This document shows, one piece after another, positions 27,806 through 40,561 of a DNA stretch of 64,000 nt (position 1 is the first letter of the stretch; each line of letters opens with the position of its first letter). The position numbers were made by a program, and so were the translations under genes. The DNA is taken from the NCBI GenBank assembly GCA_003991915.1, contig RQTK01000020.1, forward strand, positions 378,394 to 442,393, read 5' to 3'. The DNA is from Elysia chlorotica. Its lineage: Eukaryota; Mollusca; Gastropoda; Plakobranchidae. The notes under the pieces were generated by a model. The model saw nothing but the letters and a program-made list of their open reading frames with translations. It was not told the origin of the DNA and ran no database searches.

Positions 27806-27929
27806 TTTCTAGTAATTCTTCAGCTTAGAATATTAATTTTGATACCGTGGTAGGTATGGTTTTATAGGGATTTCATTTTCTTTGCCCTTCTAGATAATTA
27901 TCCATCCGTTTACTTCTTCTTCAAGGTCA

Positions 27930-28065
27930 ATATAATTAACATGAGCGGCTGAGACATGAGTCTGTATCCCAACACTGTCTCTGTGTGGCAGCACGTGAAA
28001 ATACCACACCCGTCTTCAATACCTTGACGCTGGCGTTGGGTATAAGAACCAAACTCAAAACCACT
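27930..28065 (+). mobile_element. SINE body (family S1, copy 3)
   Basis: GAGCGGCTGAGACATGAGTC, CACTGTCTCTGTGTGGCAGC and a terminal CCAAACTC-like end align with the other two S1 bodies. The tRNA head is missing. Confidence 0.6.
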
Positions 28066-28651
28066 CTTCTTTCTCATTTGTCCTTCCACTTTTCCTCTAC
28101 AAGTACAATGTACCGACAGAGTTACTTCGATTTCTCAGAGAGCCAATAAGACACCTTTATAATACGTTATTCACGGGTGTTTGTCGCTCGAAGTTTGGGG
28201 ATTATAATAAAACAAAAATGATTTCAGTGGGTCCGTTCTTTGAAAGGTGGTTTGGTTAAGTGGAACGTCACTGCACATAGATTTTAGTTACTTTTGAAGA
28301 TTTACTCCTCGTTCAGATGTCAGGTAAACGAATTTGCGACATTAGTTATAATGTTTTGGGAATTTTTAGTGGGAAAAGCCGGTTCTTATTTCTATATTAA
28401 AATACAAGTGGTGACTAATATTATTATCTTATGCAGTCAGTGAGAAATGCCGTGACAAGCCTAGTTGCGTAGTCTAGCAGTCGCTCATAGACTAGAGTAC
28501 TCAGCTGTTTCTATGTAATGTACCTTGCTCGGCCTGTTCAATACTCTACCCAACCCATTATCTTTATTGAACTCGACCAGGGTTATTTTTGTTGGTTCCA
28601 AGACGAGTTTATTCTCGTACAAGTAAGGGGCACATAGGCTTCAATCTTCAT

Positions 28652-28712
28652 CCGGAAGTTTTCAGATGCGCTTGCGCACTATGCTTGGGCAACCAAAGTA
28701 AATAATGGCGAC
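28652..28712 (+). promoter_or_regulatory. Candidate TATA-less promoter of the CK1 gene (ETS, NRF1-like, YY1-like)
   Basis: CCGGAAGT (28652-28659) fits an ETS site, TGCGCTTGCGCA (28667-28678) is one base from the NRF1 palindrome, and ATGGCGAC (28705-28712) fits a YY1 core. This trio is typical of housekeeping transcription start regions. It sits about 300 bases upstream of the kinase ATG. A possible splice acceptor, CTGACAG at 28921-28927, suggests a short 5' UTR intron. Confidence 0.45.
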
Positions 28713-29012
28713 TGGAATAGGAAACTACTTACTAACATAATCCAGGCCATCTTCTCTTATCTTAGTAAATTTTATATTTTTAATGGTACAATCGGGATCT
28801 TGAGGTATCTTCCGACCCAGGGAGGGGTATTAAGGGAGACATTAGTAGTTTAGTGAGTTAATTATTGCCCAACGAAGTGTACTATCACTTACTGAGAACT
28901 TGTTATTCTTTTGTGTTTGCCTGACAGCAAGAAGGAAATGGCTCAAGTCTGAGGTGTTTTATTCCGAAACATTCAGTGAAACGGACTTTTTCGATAACTC
29001 TACAGCTGGAAA

Positions 29013-29088
29013 ATGGAGTTAAGGGTAGGAAACAAGTACAGGCTGGGGCGAAAGATTGGGAGTGGTTCTTTTGGCGATATTTATCTCG
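29013..29088 (+). CDS. CSNK1D/E: Casein kinase 1 delta/epsilon, exon 1: start codon and glycine loop
   Basis: Begins the Ser/Thr kinase that phosphorylates PER, Dishevelled and other primed substrates in circadian and Wnt signalling, in cytoplasm and nucleus. The first residues, [20 protein letters not shown] then GDIYLG, match the delta/epsilon subfamily start almost exactly, which fixes the ATG at 29013. GSGSFG (residues 16-21) is the ATP-binding loop. The donor GTAAGT leaves one base, completed to Gly by the next exon. Nearly complete identity to the subfamily start makes CK1 alpha or gamma unlikely. Confidence 0.97.
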
Positions 29089-29449
29089 GTAAGTACCAGT
29101 ACTGTATCCATTCTGAAGAGATCTAAATCTAGACTATCCTTCAAGAGATAGATTTAGATTTAGATGTATAGAGTATACATCTCTTGATGAGAATATATTT
29201 AGATCCAGATGTCACTCAGAAATGATCCTTGGCCCATCCTAGTTTAGATCTAGTTTCTATTCTTACAGTAATTCATTCATGTATGAATCTTGAAAGGGTA
29301 GATCTAATCTAGTTTAAAACTTAGTTAACCAGTAAATCATGATTAAATCCAGATCCTCCTGAGTTTCTCATATGAAACAATGGGATTGTTTAAATTTATA
29401 TTATTTTAGTATTATTATATTGAGATCCAAGTTCTCCAACACTGTCTTT

Positions 29450-29700
29450 ATTCGTACACGGGTACAGATTTTTCCTCTGGAAAGGAAAGTCCTGCTGTAA
29501 TCATGTTCTACTGTACCTGTGTATCCATGAAATACAAAATTTTGTCTGTGTACGAAGGAATAGTTATCTACTGGTACCCTTTTAAAAATAAACAGTTAGG
29601 CCCTATGTGTTGGCACCGGTGTACCAATAAACAGCTTTGTCTACTGGTGCCAGTGTACGAATTAACAGTTTTTCTACTCGTACCCGTGTACGAATAGACA
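29450..29700. repeat. Degenerate minisatellite with an inverted arm in CK1 intron 1
   Basis: Units of about 33-35 bp share CTACTGGTACC, TGTACGAAT and TAAACAG (from 29567 to 29700). The word GTACCCGTGTACGAAT near 29677 has a perfect inverted copy near 29452 (ATTCGTACACGGGTAC). Confidence 0.75.
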
Positions 29701-30830
29701 TAGCCAATTTCTAAACCCAATTTATCACAGATCAGTGAAACCTCAGCTGTCTGTCTCCCTCTTGATATGCACCAGTTTAACTTCAAGTTTTACTTAGTTG
29801 GGTAATTTGTTGACTGTTTTAAAAGACTAAAATTACATGATCTTGGCTTAAAATTGACATCCAACTCTAAGCTACTGTATTTCAACAAAGACAAGTGAGG
29901 CAGAAGTGATTGGGGGGTGGGGGTGCTAGTCGTAGTCGGTTGCCAGCTTTGATCACTATTTACTCTATTTAGAACCTGTTTTTACTGTTTCTCAAGTGAC
30001 AAATTCTATAGATGCAGACCATTTCATTACAGGCACAAAAGTGTTACAAGTAACTTTATTTCTCTTGTACTTAGCCTACAAGTGTAGCTGTTACTTACAA
30101 GAATTATAAGTTGTTTCTTAAAAGAACTTACAAGTAACACAGTAAACTAATCAGTCCACAAATTAGAACAAAAACATATCAAATTTACTAGAAACAGTCA
30201 CTTTAAGGAGAAATATCCTAGTTTGACAATTCGTAGGTCTCAATTGAGTTTTGATATAGGGCCAGGGCTCCAATGCAAAATACTTGGGACTTGGTCGGTC
30301 AATGCTGACCAGTTGATTGTTGCTGAAATAATCTAACAATTTTCTTTCATGATTGCTACATTAGTACATGATTACATTTATGCATCAAGCATACACTGGA
30401 ATAGTGTGGAAAATCTGTTCACAAAGAAACTTAAACTGAATATTTTATAAATAGATTTTTCCGGTTTTGATGTTTTGACTATTGTCTGTTAAAGCATAAA
30501 AATTTTAAGTGTAATAATCACTTTTATTCATCGTTTCTGTATGTCCAGGAAAAATATTATTATAATTACGACATTTTCTAATAGAAATGTTTCTTTTTCA
30601 GTTTTCACAGCAATTCCTAAAGCATTTGAACTTTCTCTATGTGTAACATACTCATGATACTGATATAGTCTTGTTAATTGTAAAATGCATTTTTTTTTTT
30701 CTCTTTTTTATATATTCATTGCTACTATATAATTATTCAGTTTTTAAAACTTTGTTTAGCTTTTAGTTTTGTCTTCTTTTTCAATTTCATTACAATAAGA
30801 AGAAAAAAATTGTCAAATGTGTATATGACG

Positions 30831-31033
30831 CAACCAGGGTAAATCAGGCACAAGTCACATTTTGAGCTAGAGCCACTTAAATATTTGAAGAAAAAAATAT
30901 ATTTTACCTTTTTCATTTTCTTAAATATCTCTGGTTATAGACTTGATAGTTATATTTCTTTCAGCCTCTTAAAGTGAACTATGAATAACTCCAAAAGTGA
31001 AATTTCCGACTTGTGCCTGAATCACCCTGGTTG
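30831..31033. mobile_element. Inverted-repeat element (MITE family M1, copy 1)
   Basis: Left end CAACCAGGGTAAATCAGGCA and right end TGCCTGAATCACCCTGGTTG are inverted repeats with two mismatches, extended by ACAAGTC/GACTTGT. No coding capacity. Related sequences lie at 48913-49130 and 53404-53637, and a short end fragment near 43700. Target-site duplication is unclear. Confidence 0.8.
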
Positions 31034-31186
31034 CCTCACATATGTCAAAGCCAGGAACTGCAAAACAGTCTTATAGTGTAACTCCCTTCTTTATATATGT
31101 TATGACATCTTTTTAACTAGTTCTGAAGGGTCAGTTGTTTTTTGTTTTTTAAGACAAATTTTTAACTTCTGTTCATACCCGTTTAG

Positions 31187-31297
31187 GCACAGATATTTCA
31201 AATGGAGAAGAGGTGGCTATTAAACTGGAATGTGTTAAGACCAAGCACCCTCAACTTCACATTGAAAGCAAGATCTATCGGATGATGCAAGGAGGTG
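31187..31297 (+). CDS. CSNK1D/E: CK1 delta/epsilon exon 2: beta3 lysine and helix C
   Basis: Acceptor GTTTAG, donor GTGAGT. Encodes [41 protein letters not shown] contains catalytic Lys38 and HIESKIY carries the helix-C glutamate that pairs with it. Residues match CK1 delta/epsilon at almost every position. Confidence 0.97.
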
Positions 31298-33435
31298 GTG
31301 AGTAGCCTTTTGATATTCCTTCTTCACAGAATATGTGCGCTAGATTTTTCGTAATATGCTTCAGGGCCCTATCATAAATCACTTCAGTTGGAGGAAAGCA
31401 ATGAAAAGTGCCATGCATTCAGACTCACTCTTTACACCAGTTGCATTAAAGGAAAAAAATCAGGACATTTAATGGTTTTCTTGGGGGAAAGTTACATTTT
31501 TTTATGTGTGTAAAAAAAAGTTGACCCTGAGGCTTTTCTGTCCATTGCAGAGAAATGTTGTGGTAACTGAATGTATTGTTTTTGAACATCCTGACATTGT
31601 CTGGATTAGTTGTTTTTGTTGTTGTTGTTTTTTGGGTTTGTTTGGTAAAGCCATCTTGTGTTTTTATTTATTAAAAGTTCAAACATAGCCAGTTTAAATT
31701 CATAGATCATCTAGTCTCAGGCAGTTTGAACACAGTCAGCTGACAAGATATGAAGCTCTAATATATGGAAAATAAAGAGTTTTAATCATTCATTTAAGAG
31801 AAAAGAAAACTGCTAAATTCCAAGCAGCATTGGACTGATTGGTAGTAGGGAAAAAATGAGGTCAACTACTTTGTAAAAGTAGTTTTCTTTAAGATTATAA
31901 CACAAATGGCAACTAAATCGGTGACAAAAACTCTCCAGAAGCCAGTCCCAATTATAAAAATTTATTTACCATTAACTTTTTTTTTTTTAATTTTTTTTTT
32001 TTAGAAAAGTAAAGAAAAATTTAAAATTTTCAAAACTGTTACACGCATACAGCTTTAAGTTTAACACATGCTTTTTGTGTTTCAGATGCAGCTTCAACGT
32101 GACTTGCACAAAATCTTAAACTCTTTTCAATAGGCTTTTGCTTTATATTTATAATTTATTTTCCTAATTTTATACTATGCATGATTTTCATATAATGTCT
32201 GATGACTTCTATTGTTCCTTTTGTAATATTAAATATGGAGTGGACAATATTTTGCCTAATGTATGAGAGCAGTCATTGATTTTTATCTTATTACATGTAT
32301 TACTATAATTTTTATCTTTATTATTATTACTGCTATTGTTATTATCAATATTATTATTTTACCATTGCTTCATCTTTTATAATAGATTATGTTTAACAGT
32401 TATATTTTTTTTGTCTGTTATATAATTCTTATATTATTTTGGTTGTAGCTTTATAACTGCTCTCAAGTTTCTTAAACTATTTCACTTCGCAGATTCCTGA
32501 AGAAGAGAAGATTTTTAGTACACTTTTACATCTAATTTTTTAACTTTCTTGAGTTTCCCATGGGCTGAATCTGTTGTGAATGCTGATTTTCCATGATTTA
32601 CATGAAAAGCTTTTAAATGAAGTTAAACAAAACATTCCATTAAAGTCTTACTTTTCTCTCTTTTTTATAAATGAAATTTATGTCAAAGAAAATTTGCTCA
32701 TAATTCATATGTTTTATAACGCCCCATTAACAGCCTCAAACCTTGTCAATTTTTTCTGTGCTTAGAACAAGTAACTCAAACTGCAAGTGATAGTATGGGA
32801 AGACCAAATTTAAGTTTTTGGTGGATTTTCTCTCTCTCTTTTTTTTTTTCAGGTTTACGAAGGCTTTTTGTGGGTTTTTTTTGTTTGGTAAAGCTTTTCA
32901 TTTTGCACTTATTTTTTCAAAAGGTTTTAAAAACAGTAACTTTACTCTCTTGCTATAAAGTGCACAACTGTGTATAACCATGAACTTAAAGTTTTTAAAG
33001 CAAAGACAGAAAAGATGTTTCTTCCTTTTGTGTTACCTATGCCAAACAAAAAGAGAAAAAAAAAACATTTAAATATGTTCTTAATCCTGCATTCATTTGC
33101 CTTGAGTTTAAATAGCAATGAATCTTGGTGCTTGATTGCTTTATTAAATTAATACAATTCCTGTTAAAAGTTGCAGAAAGGTTTGTTTGAAATACATCAC
33201 TACCTCTTCCTCCAATATAATTATTGGTTATAGGCTCAGCGATGTCTTCTTTTTATGTTTATGAACAAAGTGAAAAGCCTTTTGATAACCAATAAGGCAA
33301 TATATAACCCTGAAAGGTTGCTCTAACTTTTTTTTAGCTTGAGGTCTATTGTGTTATTATGCTGAAACTAAGTTGATGCTTGCTTGTTTTTTTATTCCCT
33401 GTGTAATCAATTCTTCCTTTTCTCGTTTTACCCAG
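31298..33435 (+). other. CK1 intron 2
   Basis: 2,138 bp, AT-rich and free of long microsatellites. Nothing recognised. Confidence 0.9.
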
Positions 33436-33584
33436 TTGGCATTCCAACAATCAAGTGGTGTGGTGCAGAGGGAGACTATAATGTGATGGTTATGGAACTG
33501 CTTGGTCCAAGCTTAGAAGATCTGTTCAACTTTTGCTCACGCAAATTCAGCCTGAAAACAGTCCTCCTCTTGGCGGATCAGCTC
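33436..33584 (+). CDS. CSNK1D/E: CK1 delta/epsilon exon 3: hinge and helix E
   Basis: Acceptor CCCAG, donor GTAAGC. Reads [62 protein letters not shown] is the CK1 hinge signature including the gatekeeper Met. Ends in phase 0 at Leu112, where vertebrate paralogs have Met. Confidence 0.97.
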
Positions 33585-34244
33585 GTAAGCTTATAAACGC
33601 TTGAAGTTGTTTTGTTATAAGTTTTATTTAAATGATTTTAACGTGATAAACATTTTAAAATGGTGTATGTCCAACTTGCATTAAAATTGTGTTTAAAAAA
33701 AAACAACACTTTCAGATTGGTTTCCCATTATCATCTTCATGATATTAGGTGTACACTTAATAATGTAAACAAGTTTTAAAGAACTACTTTGTTGTTTTTC
33801 TTTAAATGTTTGTTGTATTAACCTTTTGCTTTACCCTGCTCACTATGTTGATACACTCTTGTGCTAGCACCTTTTTGTATTGATCTGCACACCTTCCATT
33901 TCAAAATAATAAAAATCAAAGCTTTTACCTTTTCAAATGTTTTGGAAATTCCCCAAAATAGTCTGCCCACAAGGAATAGGCCTAAAATCACATGATAAGA
34001 CAAGTATAAGAGCCATAGAATAAACTTATAACCCTTTTGAAAGTCTGAGTGTCATTCCTAAAAAGGTATGTTATTTTTACAATTTAAACAAAAATTTTCT
34101 TTTATTACAAAAAAAAAACCCCATTTAAGTTGCCTTGAAAATATTTCAGCACACTTAAAATCCAGAGTAAAAAATTCTTATAATAGTCTACTCAAACTGA
34201 TTCAGGGATTGCAACTATGTTATCTTTTTTTTTTATCTCAACAG

Positions 34245-34473
34245 ATAAGCAGAATAGAGTACATCCATTCAAAAAATTTTATCCACCGAGATGTGAAACC
34301 AGACAACTTTCTCATGGGCCTAGGGAAGAAAGGCAATCTTGTGTATATTATTGACTTTGGTTTAGCTAAAAAGTACCGTGATGCCCGTACACATCAACAT
34401 ATACCATACAGGGAGAACAAGAATCTCACTGGCACTGCCAGATATGCCAGCATCAACACTCATTTAGGAATTG
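34245..34473 (+). CDS. CSNK1D/E: CK1 delta/epsilon exon 4: catalytic loop and activation segment
   Basis: Acceptor TCAACAG, donor GTAAGT. Begins [20 protein letters not shown] with catalytic Asp128 in HRD, continues [20 protein letters not shown] with the metal-binding DFG, then [20 protein letters not shown], and ends [24 protein letters not shown] is the CK1-specific replacement for the APE motif. [15 protein letters not shown] is the basic patch that binds phosphate and acts as a nuclear signal in the family. All catalytic residues are intact. Confidence 0.98.
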
Positions 34474-35010
34474 GTAAGTAGATACTTAGTTATACTTATT
34501 AGCAAGAATTGGATGTTAAGACATTAAGTAGCCTCCTTTAATGACATTCATTTATTATCACAGATTTTAGGGTTGTAACATTCATCATTTCTTTCAATAT
34601 TTAAGGTTCTACTCACGCTGGGGTGATATCTTAATTGACTGTCTTCAAAATTCTACTTTCCTCTAATACCCAGAAGCCGCTATTGGTTAATGTTGAAATG
34701 AAACAGGTTTTTTTTTTGGTTTTTTTTTTAATGAAAACTTTTAGTTCACAAAGCTTAAAGTAAAATCATATCCTGGAGATCCTCTATTTTAATACTCCAT
34801 ATTAAGCTTTAAATTGTAACTTAAGTCTTATACAACACCAAAATGATGTTGTTACCAGCACTATCAGTACGTAATCTTTTAAAACATTTCTCTCTGGTCT
34901 ATAAGATAACATACATTGATTTTCTTTTTTTTTAGACTCTTGTTGCTCATTCAAAAAGCTCTATTGCATTATTCTTATTGCTAACTCAAAATCTTTGATT
35001 GTGTTTTTAG

Positions 35011-35181
35011 AGCAGAGTCGAAGAGATGACATGGAATCCTTGGGTTATGTGTTCATGTACTTCCTGAGGGGGAGCTTACCATGGCAAGGATTAAAGGCAG
35101 CAACAAAAAGACAAAAATATGAACGCATCAGTGAAAAGAAAATGTCCACACCAATTGAAGAATTGTGTAAAACATTTCCAT
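35011..35181 (+). CDS. CSNK1D/E: CK1 delta/epsilon exon 5: helix F-G region
   Basis: Acceptor TTTTTAG, donor GTGAGT. Reads [57 protein letters not shown]. The stretch [10 protein letters not shown] differs from the MYFNLGSLPW usual in delta/epsilon and resembles the CK1 gamma version at these two residues, while flanking sequence ([18 protein letters not shown]) remains clearly delta/epsilon. Confidence 0.97.
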
Positions 35182-36001
35182 GTGAGTTATTTATCTCATA
35201 ACTTTCTTATTGGGTGATCAACCATAACCAAGTCTGGGCGGTGCAGTAGCCCTTGAGTAGAACATCAGCTTTTGAGGCAGGGGGTATGTGGTTTGAGAGG
35301 TTAGGATCTGCTAGATCTAGATCTAGCTGCCCATCAAAGTAGATCTAGGAACAGTATGGGGTAAATGTATACTCTTCTAGCTTAGAACTGATTATCAAAT
35401 AATGTTCGGGTAAACATAATAGCAATCACACCGAGAGTAACATTTATCAAAGGATAAGACCACAGAGAGAATCATGGAATCAACCCACTTGATCTTAAAC
35501 ATGATCGCTTATTGTATTGTTTTAGTATCTCGATTAGTGGTGCAAACTTAAATGATAAATTTAGAGGATATTGCAAATTATAAGTTAACACTTATAGAAA
35601 ATGATAGAAAACATTTTTTTTTTGAAACAACACATTAATAAGGCATAAAAAAACATCTGTTGCTAAGCATTTTTTACAATTTTATACCACCGAACTTCAA
35701 CTACGTTTTTCTCATTTATGAAATCCGACCCTCACCTGAACCCGTTCTTAAATTAGCTATAACTTTTTTTAAATAAAGATATTTTGAAACTTTTTTTCAC
35801 CACTTTAAAGATTCCAAGATTTTGGGCTTTCCAGTGGTATCAATATGTCAAAATGTATAATGCAGCAAAACGTCTTATTTTGTGACGTCACCACACATAT
35901 TTTGAATTTTACAATGCATGTCTGATATATGGTTTGTTGGAGGGGTTAAAAAGAAGGGAAAACAACTAAAGCCTAAATCTCTGTTATTTTATCTCTTTCA
36001 G
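35182..36001 (+). other. CK1 intron 5 with SINE head fragment
   Basis: Positions 35240-35300 (GCAGTAGCCCTTGAGTAGAA and ATGTGGTTTGAGAG) match the tRNA-like head of the SINE at 26854. The rest is AT-rich. Confidence 0.7.
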
Positions 36002-36150
36002 CGGAATTTGCCACATACTTAAACTTCTGTCGCTCCCTCCGCTTTGACGACAAGCCAGATTATTCTTACCTTCGCCAGTTGTTCAGAAATTTGTTTCACA
36101 GACAAGGATTCACATATGACTACGTCTTTGATTGGAACATGCTCAAATTT
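36002..36150 (+). CDS. CSNK1D/E: CK1 delta/epsilon exon 6: end of kinase domain
   Basis: Acceptor CTTTCAG, donor GTAAGT. Reads [50 protein letters not shown], ending at residue 295, exactly where the family's conserved kinase core stops and the regulatory tail starts. Confidence 0.97.
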
Positions 36151-39100
36151 GTAAGTATCTTTTGGCAAATTTCAGTAGAGCCATTCCAGTTGGTCTTGAT
36201 TAGAAAGAATTATGCCTAGTAAAAATATTTATATCTTTTTTAAAATGACGTGTGTTGATTTCTTTTAATAAGGGAAAAAGGTCTCATGTTTCAATGAAGT
36301 ATCAGGGGGACTGGACACCCAAAGCTTTTATGAACGTTATGTACAATCATATATTGATTTCCGCCAGATTTTATCAACATAGCTTTTTCTCTTCCCTACC
36401 AGCCTCAGGTAAAGGTAGGAAAATTATAGACTCAATTCCAATTTTGTCATTGGACTAGATCTAGGCCTTTTTTTTTTTAAAGCTTCTCTTCCCTTTGCTG
36501 TGTTAAGAAGATGTTTCTTTTTGCAGCAGAGCAATCATCGCATGTCAGGCAAATAAAGCACATAGATTTTAAATTATCCATTTTCCTTATTTTGTGTATC
36601 TGTGTGTGTGTTCTTTCTCCAACTATAGAAAAAAAGGACTAAAAGAGTGTGTCATGGTCTCTGCTTTTTTATGTTGTATAGATTGTTATACAAGTTTTAT
36701 GATATGTAGGAGTCTTAACTAGCACTCTTCAGTGCACATTATGAAATGTCTTAATGCTCGTGTTCAGGGATAGTGTACTTTTCTAATTCTGAAAATAGAA
36801 TTTATAACATTGTAATAGTTATCAGAGGAATTTTCTTGGATCTTTGTTTGTTTGTATTGTTTTAGAAATTTCGAAAATTCGATCTATGCTACTTTGCCCA
36901 CATTCTGTCTTTCATCATTATACTAATAACATCGAATGCAAGCCAAATACGGGTTATTGTCCCCGCAAATATGTCTGTGCATGTTTCGCCAAAGTGAGTG
37001 AGTGAGTTTGTTTTACGGCACGTCAGCACGGTAACGCCAGGGAAAACTCATAATAGTTGCACCAAGAGAAAAGAAGTTGCAGGAAAGATGGCTTGGGTTC
37101 AATCCAAATGTTGTTAACAAGCTTAAAGCACTTCACAATAATTCTTGTTCTTGTACCTGTGTCCTTTCGAGAAAAAAAAAGTAAAAAAGAAAACCCTGCA
37201 AGATTGCTGCACAGAGCAGTTACTTCATTAATCAAATGTCACCAGAGAAGCAGGGGTGTCGATGTTCTTTTTTTTTTTTTAAGCCATTTGTGGGTGACCT
37301 CGAAAGAGAGAAAAAGCAGGGTCACAGTGAACCCAAAAGAGAATTAAGAAACACATTGCAAATGGCGGGAAATTGTTATGCAATGGGTGCATCTATTTAT
37401 CGATCTGGCTATCAATCCATTTACTTATATCTATTAATCTTTCTTCTATTGCTCTGTTTCTCTGTATAAGTAAAACGATTTTTTATGTCCAGCAAGGGTA
37501 AATCACAAGAAATTTTTTTTACCACCCTTGACATCCTCTCTGTCATTCTATCATTTTATATTCCCTATCTGTGGATATTACTAAGAAAAGGAAAAGGGGG
37601 GAAAAGAAGAAGAAGAATAAAATGTAGTGCAATTTTGATGTGCAGGAAGAGGAAAGAGGAGACAAAGCTTTCCCCCGAATATTCCGGAAAGCTGGCGACA
37701 CCGCCATATTTTTTTTTGTTCTGGAAGAAATGCCCGTTACTAGGCCCGTCACTGGCACATCTGCAGACTAATGTTGAGTTCAGACCTTTGCTTGTAGACC
37801 AAATTGACACAGCTTGCTTGTACTCTTGTACATGTTACTTTAGGAAATAGTAAGGTTTTAGCAGATGATGTGTAAAATGTCATTGTAGTTTTCAGCACTC
37901 TTACTTGCACTATCTTTACCCTTATCTAATGACAACTTTGGAATTAAGAAAAAAATCTCCTTTATTTATACTATGGACACATTTTACTTAGACATTAAAA
38001 AAGAAAATAAGATGAAGAGAGTAACAGGTTACTCTTGATGTTCTCTTGATGCCTTACATATATCCATTTTTATATCAGGTACACTAAGATGACTGTAGAA
38101 GTACTCAGAGGATTACCATGTTTGTTTCCTCTTGAAACATTTATACTTTTTATTTTATCGCAAATAAAGTTTTACATCCTTTTTTATGGGTTTTTATTTA
38201 ACATACTAACATGAAAGCATTAATGGTGGAGATAAATTAGGTTTAATATTATTTAGTCTTAATTTTTTACCAGAACTCTGGGCATCCAGTGTTTACTGCT
38301 TGATTAAAAGTCAGCAGGCAGAAATTAAATTGCAAAATGGAAAGCACCCTTGTTCAATGATTATTTGATATAGAGAAAAAGGTGTGCGTCTGATATTCCA
38401 ACAAGCCCCTGAAGGGTAAACTAAAGAAATGAGTACTGCTTTTGCATGAAAGAAATGAAATCCAGCTCACCCCAAATTATTTAATGCTTTATATTGATTT
38501 TCGAGTCCCATCAACCTGTTGCTGTATACACATTCTGTCATCAGTGTACCAGATCTTTGAGGTCTCAAGGAACCCCTCTCCTTTTTTTTTTTAATACCTG
38601 TATGCTTTAAAATATTCTCTAGTTGAAAGGATATGTTATGCAAAATTAACACTTTTATGAATTAATTTAAATAACACCCCTGATTACAATACAACAGTTC
38701 TTCTCTTTTTTGACCTTCAAATTTATCATAGAGGTATTTTGTTGTTGTTGTTCTTTCTTTTTTTCTTTGTATATTATGTCGTAATGAGTTGGTGAAAAGG
38801 GTGCATTATGGCATAGAAAGGACCCAATCTTAAATTTTTATTATAAGACATAATCTTCAGGTTTGACTTGGCATCTAGAGTTGCTTTTTAAGCAAATCTT
38901 TTAAATCTGTGTGCAATGGGTATTTATAAAACGACATTATAATTTTGGAACTTGTTCCAAATTATTTTATGCTTATTGATACATGTTCCAAATTCTTTAA
39001 TACTTATTTTTTTCATAGTATTTTTTTTTTTCAAAATAGGTGTGTAGGACTTTATCTCCTGTGTGGATATATCTAATTGCACTTGAAGTCAGCTCCATCT

Positions 39101-40422
39101 GTGTCTGAAACAAGGGATATGCAAAATAAAAACTGGGCGCAAAAAGCTTTAAAATTGCAAGCTTATGCTGTGACAAATTTCTGTGCTTTTCCTTTGGTTG
39201 GTTTGCTTCTTTCCCCAATATATTGAATTTGAATCAATGAATATGTGTCTTAATATATACTGTGCAATTGTTTACATAATGATAGCTTTTATACATCATG
39301 TTTCAGAGAAATTTGTTTATTTTGCAAACTAACTAAAGGCAGAACTTGATACCTAAAAAGGCTAATATGTGATAAATATAACAGAAATCTTGAGTAAGCA
39401 CTGCATCATATTTGTATATCAGAGGCTCGTTTAACCTCTTACGTAAAACTTTTACATTGTACTTTCCTAGAGTTCAGGATCTGCAAGTTGGCATATAAGT
39501 ACAAAATTGGGATCTAATTTTTATAGACAGTTGGACACTAATATAAATGATTACATTATTTGAAGGCGATATTATTTCAAATTTGTCAGTCATATTTATT
39601 CAGAGCCAGTTTACACAAAAATAAATACCCTCATCAACACTGCTTGCTACTTCTTCACTGGAATGGCCTGAGTGGTAATGATGCTCTGACCTTGTTTTTT
39701 TGTTTGTTTTTTTAAATCAGGCATTCCCAAATTTATTTGAATGTAATCTGTCTATTAGTAAAAAATCTTTTGTCGACTGGTGCGCCACCAATTATGTAAT
39801 TCTCACTGTTAGCAAGACTAAAGAAATGGTAATTGATTTTCAGGAAAAAAGCTTATCAACATGATATCATTATTATACAAGCTAAAAAAGTAGACAGAGC
39901 AGTCATGTTTAGATGTCGCGGCGTAGTGGTTGAAAAAAAAAACCTACTTGGAAACAAAGAAAATTTTATGTTGGTGTGTTAAGTGTTGAAACTGGGCAAA
40001 CGTTTGTTAAAAATTGCAGTGAAGCACATTGTCAGAACAATAAAGAATTAGCGTTAGCCTCTTCAGGTCACTATGTGGTTTACATGTAAAAAGTTTTTTT
40101 CTGGGGTGAAGTGACATCTGCTGCGCCAGATGTGGCAAACGAAGCGAGACGCTGGTTGTACCTGTTTGTGCTGTTGGCTATCAGTGGGCAAGGTGTGGAA
40201 GTGCAGAGAATATTTGTGAAAATGTTTTGATGTGAAATCACTGCTGGTGATTTTTGTGTTCATTTTAAGAAATCGAAGAGGGAATTATGATGGAAACAAT
40301 ACATGTTATAAGAAACAACCCAGGTTTTTGTGATGTTTTTTTTTTTTAAGCAAAAATTCACTTAAACCTTATAAGATTTTATCTTTCTTACGTCAAAGTG
40401 AGGAAATTATTTTTCTTCCCAG
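36151..40422 (+). other. CK1 intron 6
   Basis: 4.3 kb. A SINE-like segment starts near 36994 (GAGTTTGTTTTACGGCACGT at 37002, with a B-box-like GGGTTCAATCC near 37095); the same motif recurs inverted at 51212-51250. The perfect hairpin ACATCTG...CAGATGT lies near 40108. The remainder is AT-rich and no additional exon was found. Confidence 0.7.
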
Positions 40423-40561
40423 GGTGGTCGAGGGACGGAGGAACTGGAGCGTGACAGGAAAATGCACAGCTCAACAGCCCGTGCCATGCCAGGTACAGCC
40501 TTGCCGCGCAGGACTGATCAGATGGGCGTTCAGCCAGGCCCCAACGCTGGAGACTTTAACA
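40423..40561 (+). CDS. CSNK1D/E: CK1 delta/epsilon exon 7: proximal regulatory tail
   Basis: Acceptor TTCTTCCCAG, donor GTGAGT; starts in phase 0 straight after FDWNMLKF and ends in phase 1. Reads GGRGTEELERDRKMHSSTAR, AMPGTALPRRTDQMGVQPGP, NAGDFN. This is the low-complexity, poorly conserved tail that in the family is autophosphorylated and inhibits the kinase. The phase and position support it even though similarity is weak. It can splice to either last exon, since both begin with two bases completing an Asn codon. Confidence 0.85.

Larger units (their letters stand above)
29089..31186 (+). other. CK1 intron 1
   Basis: 2,098 bp. Contains a degenerate minisatellite (about 29450-29700) and one inverted-repeat element (30831-31033), listed separately. 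Repeated TAGATTTAGAT words around 29120-29230 form weak hairpins. Confidence 0.9.
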
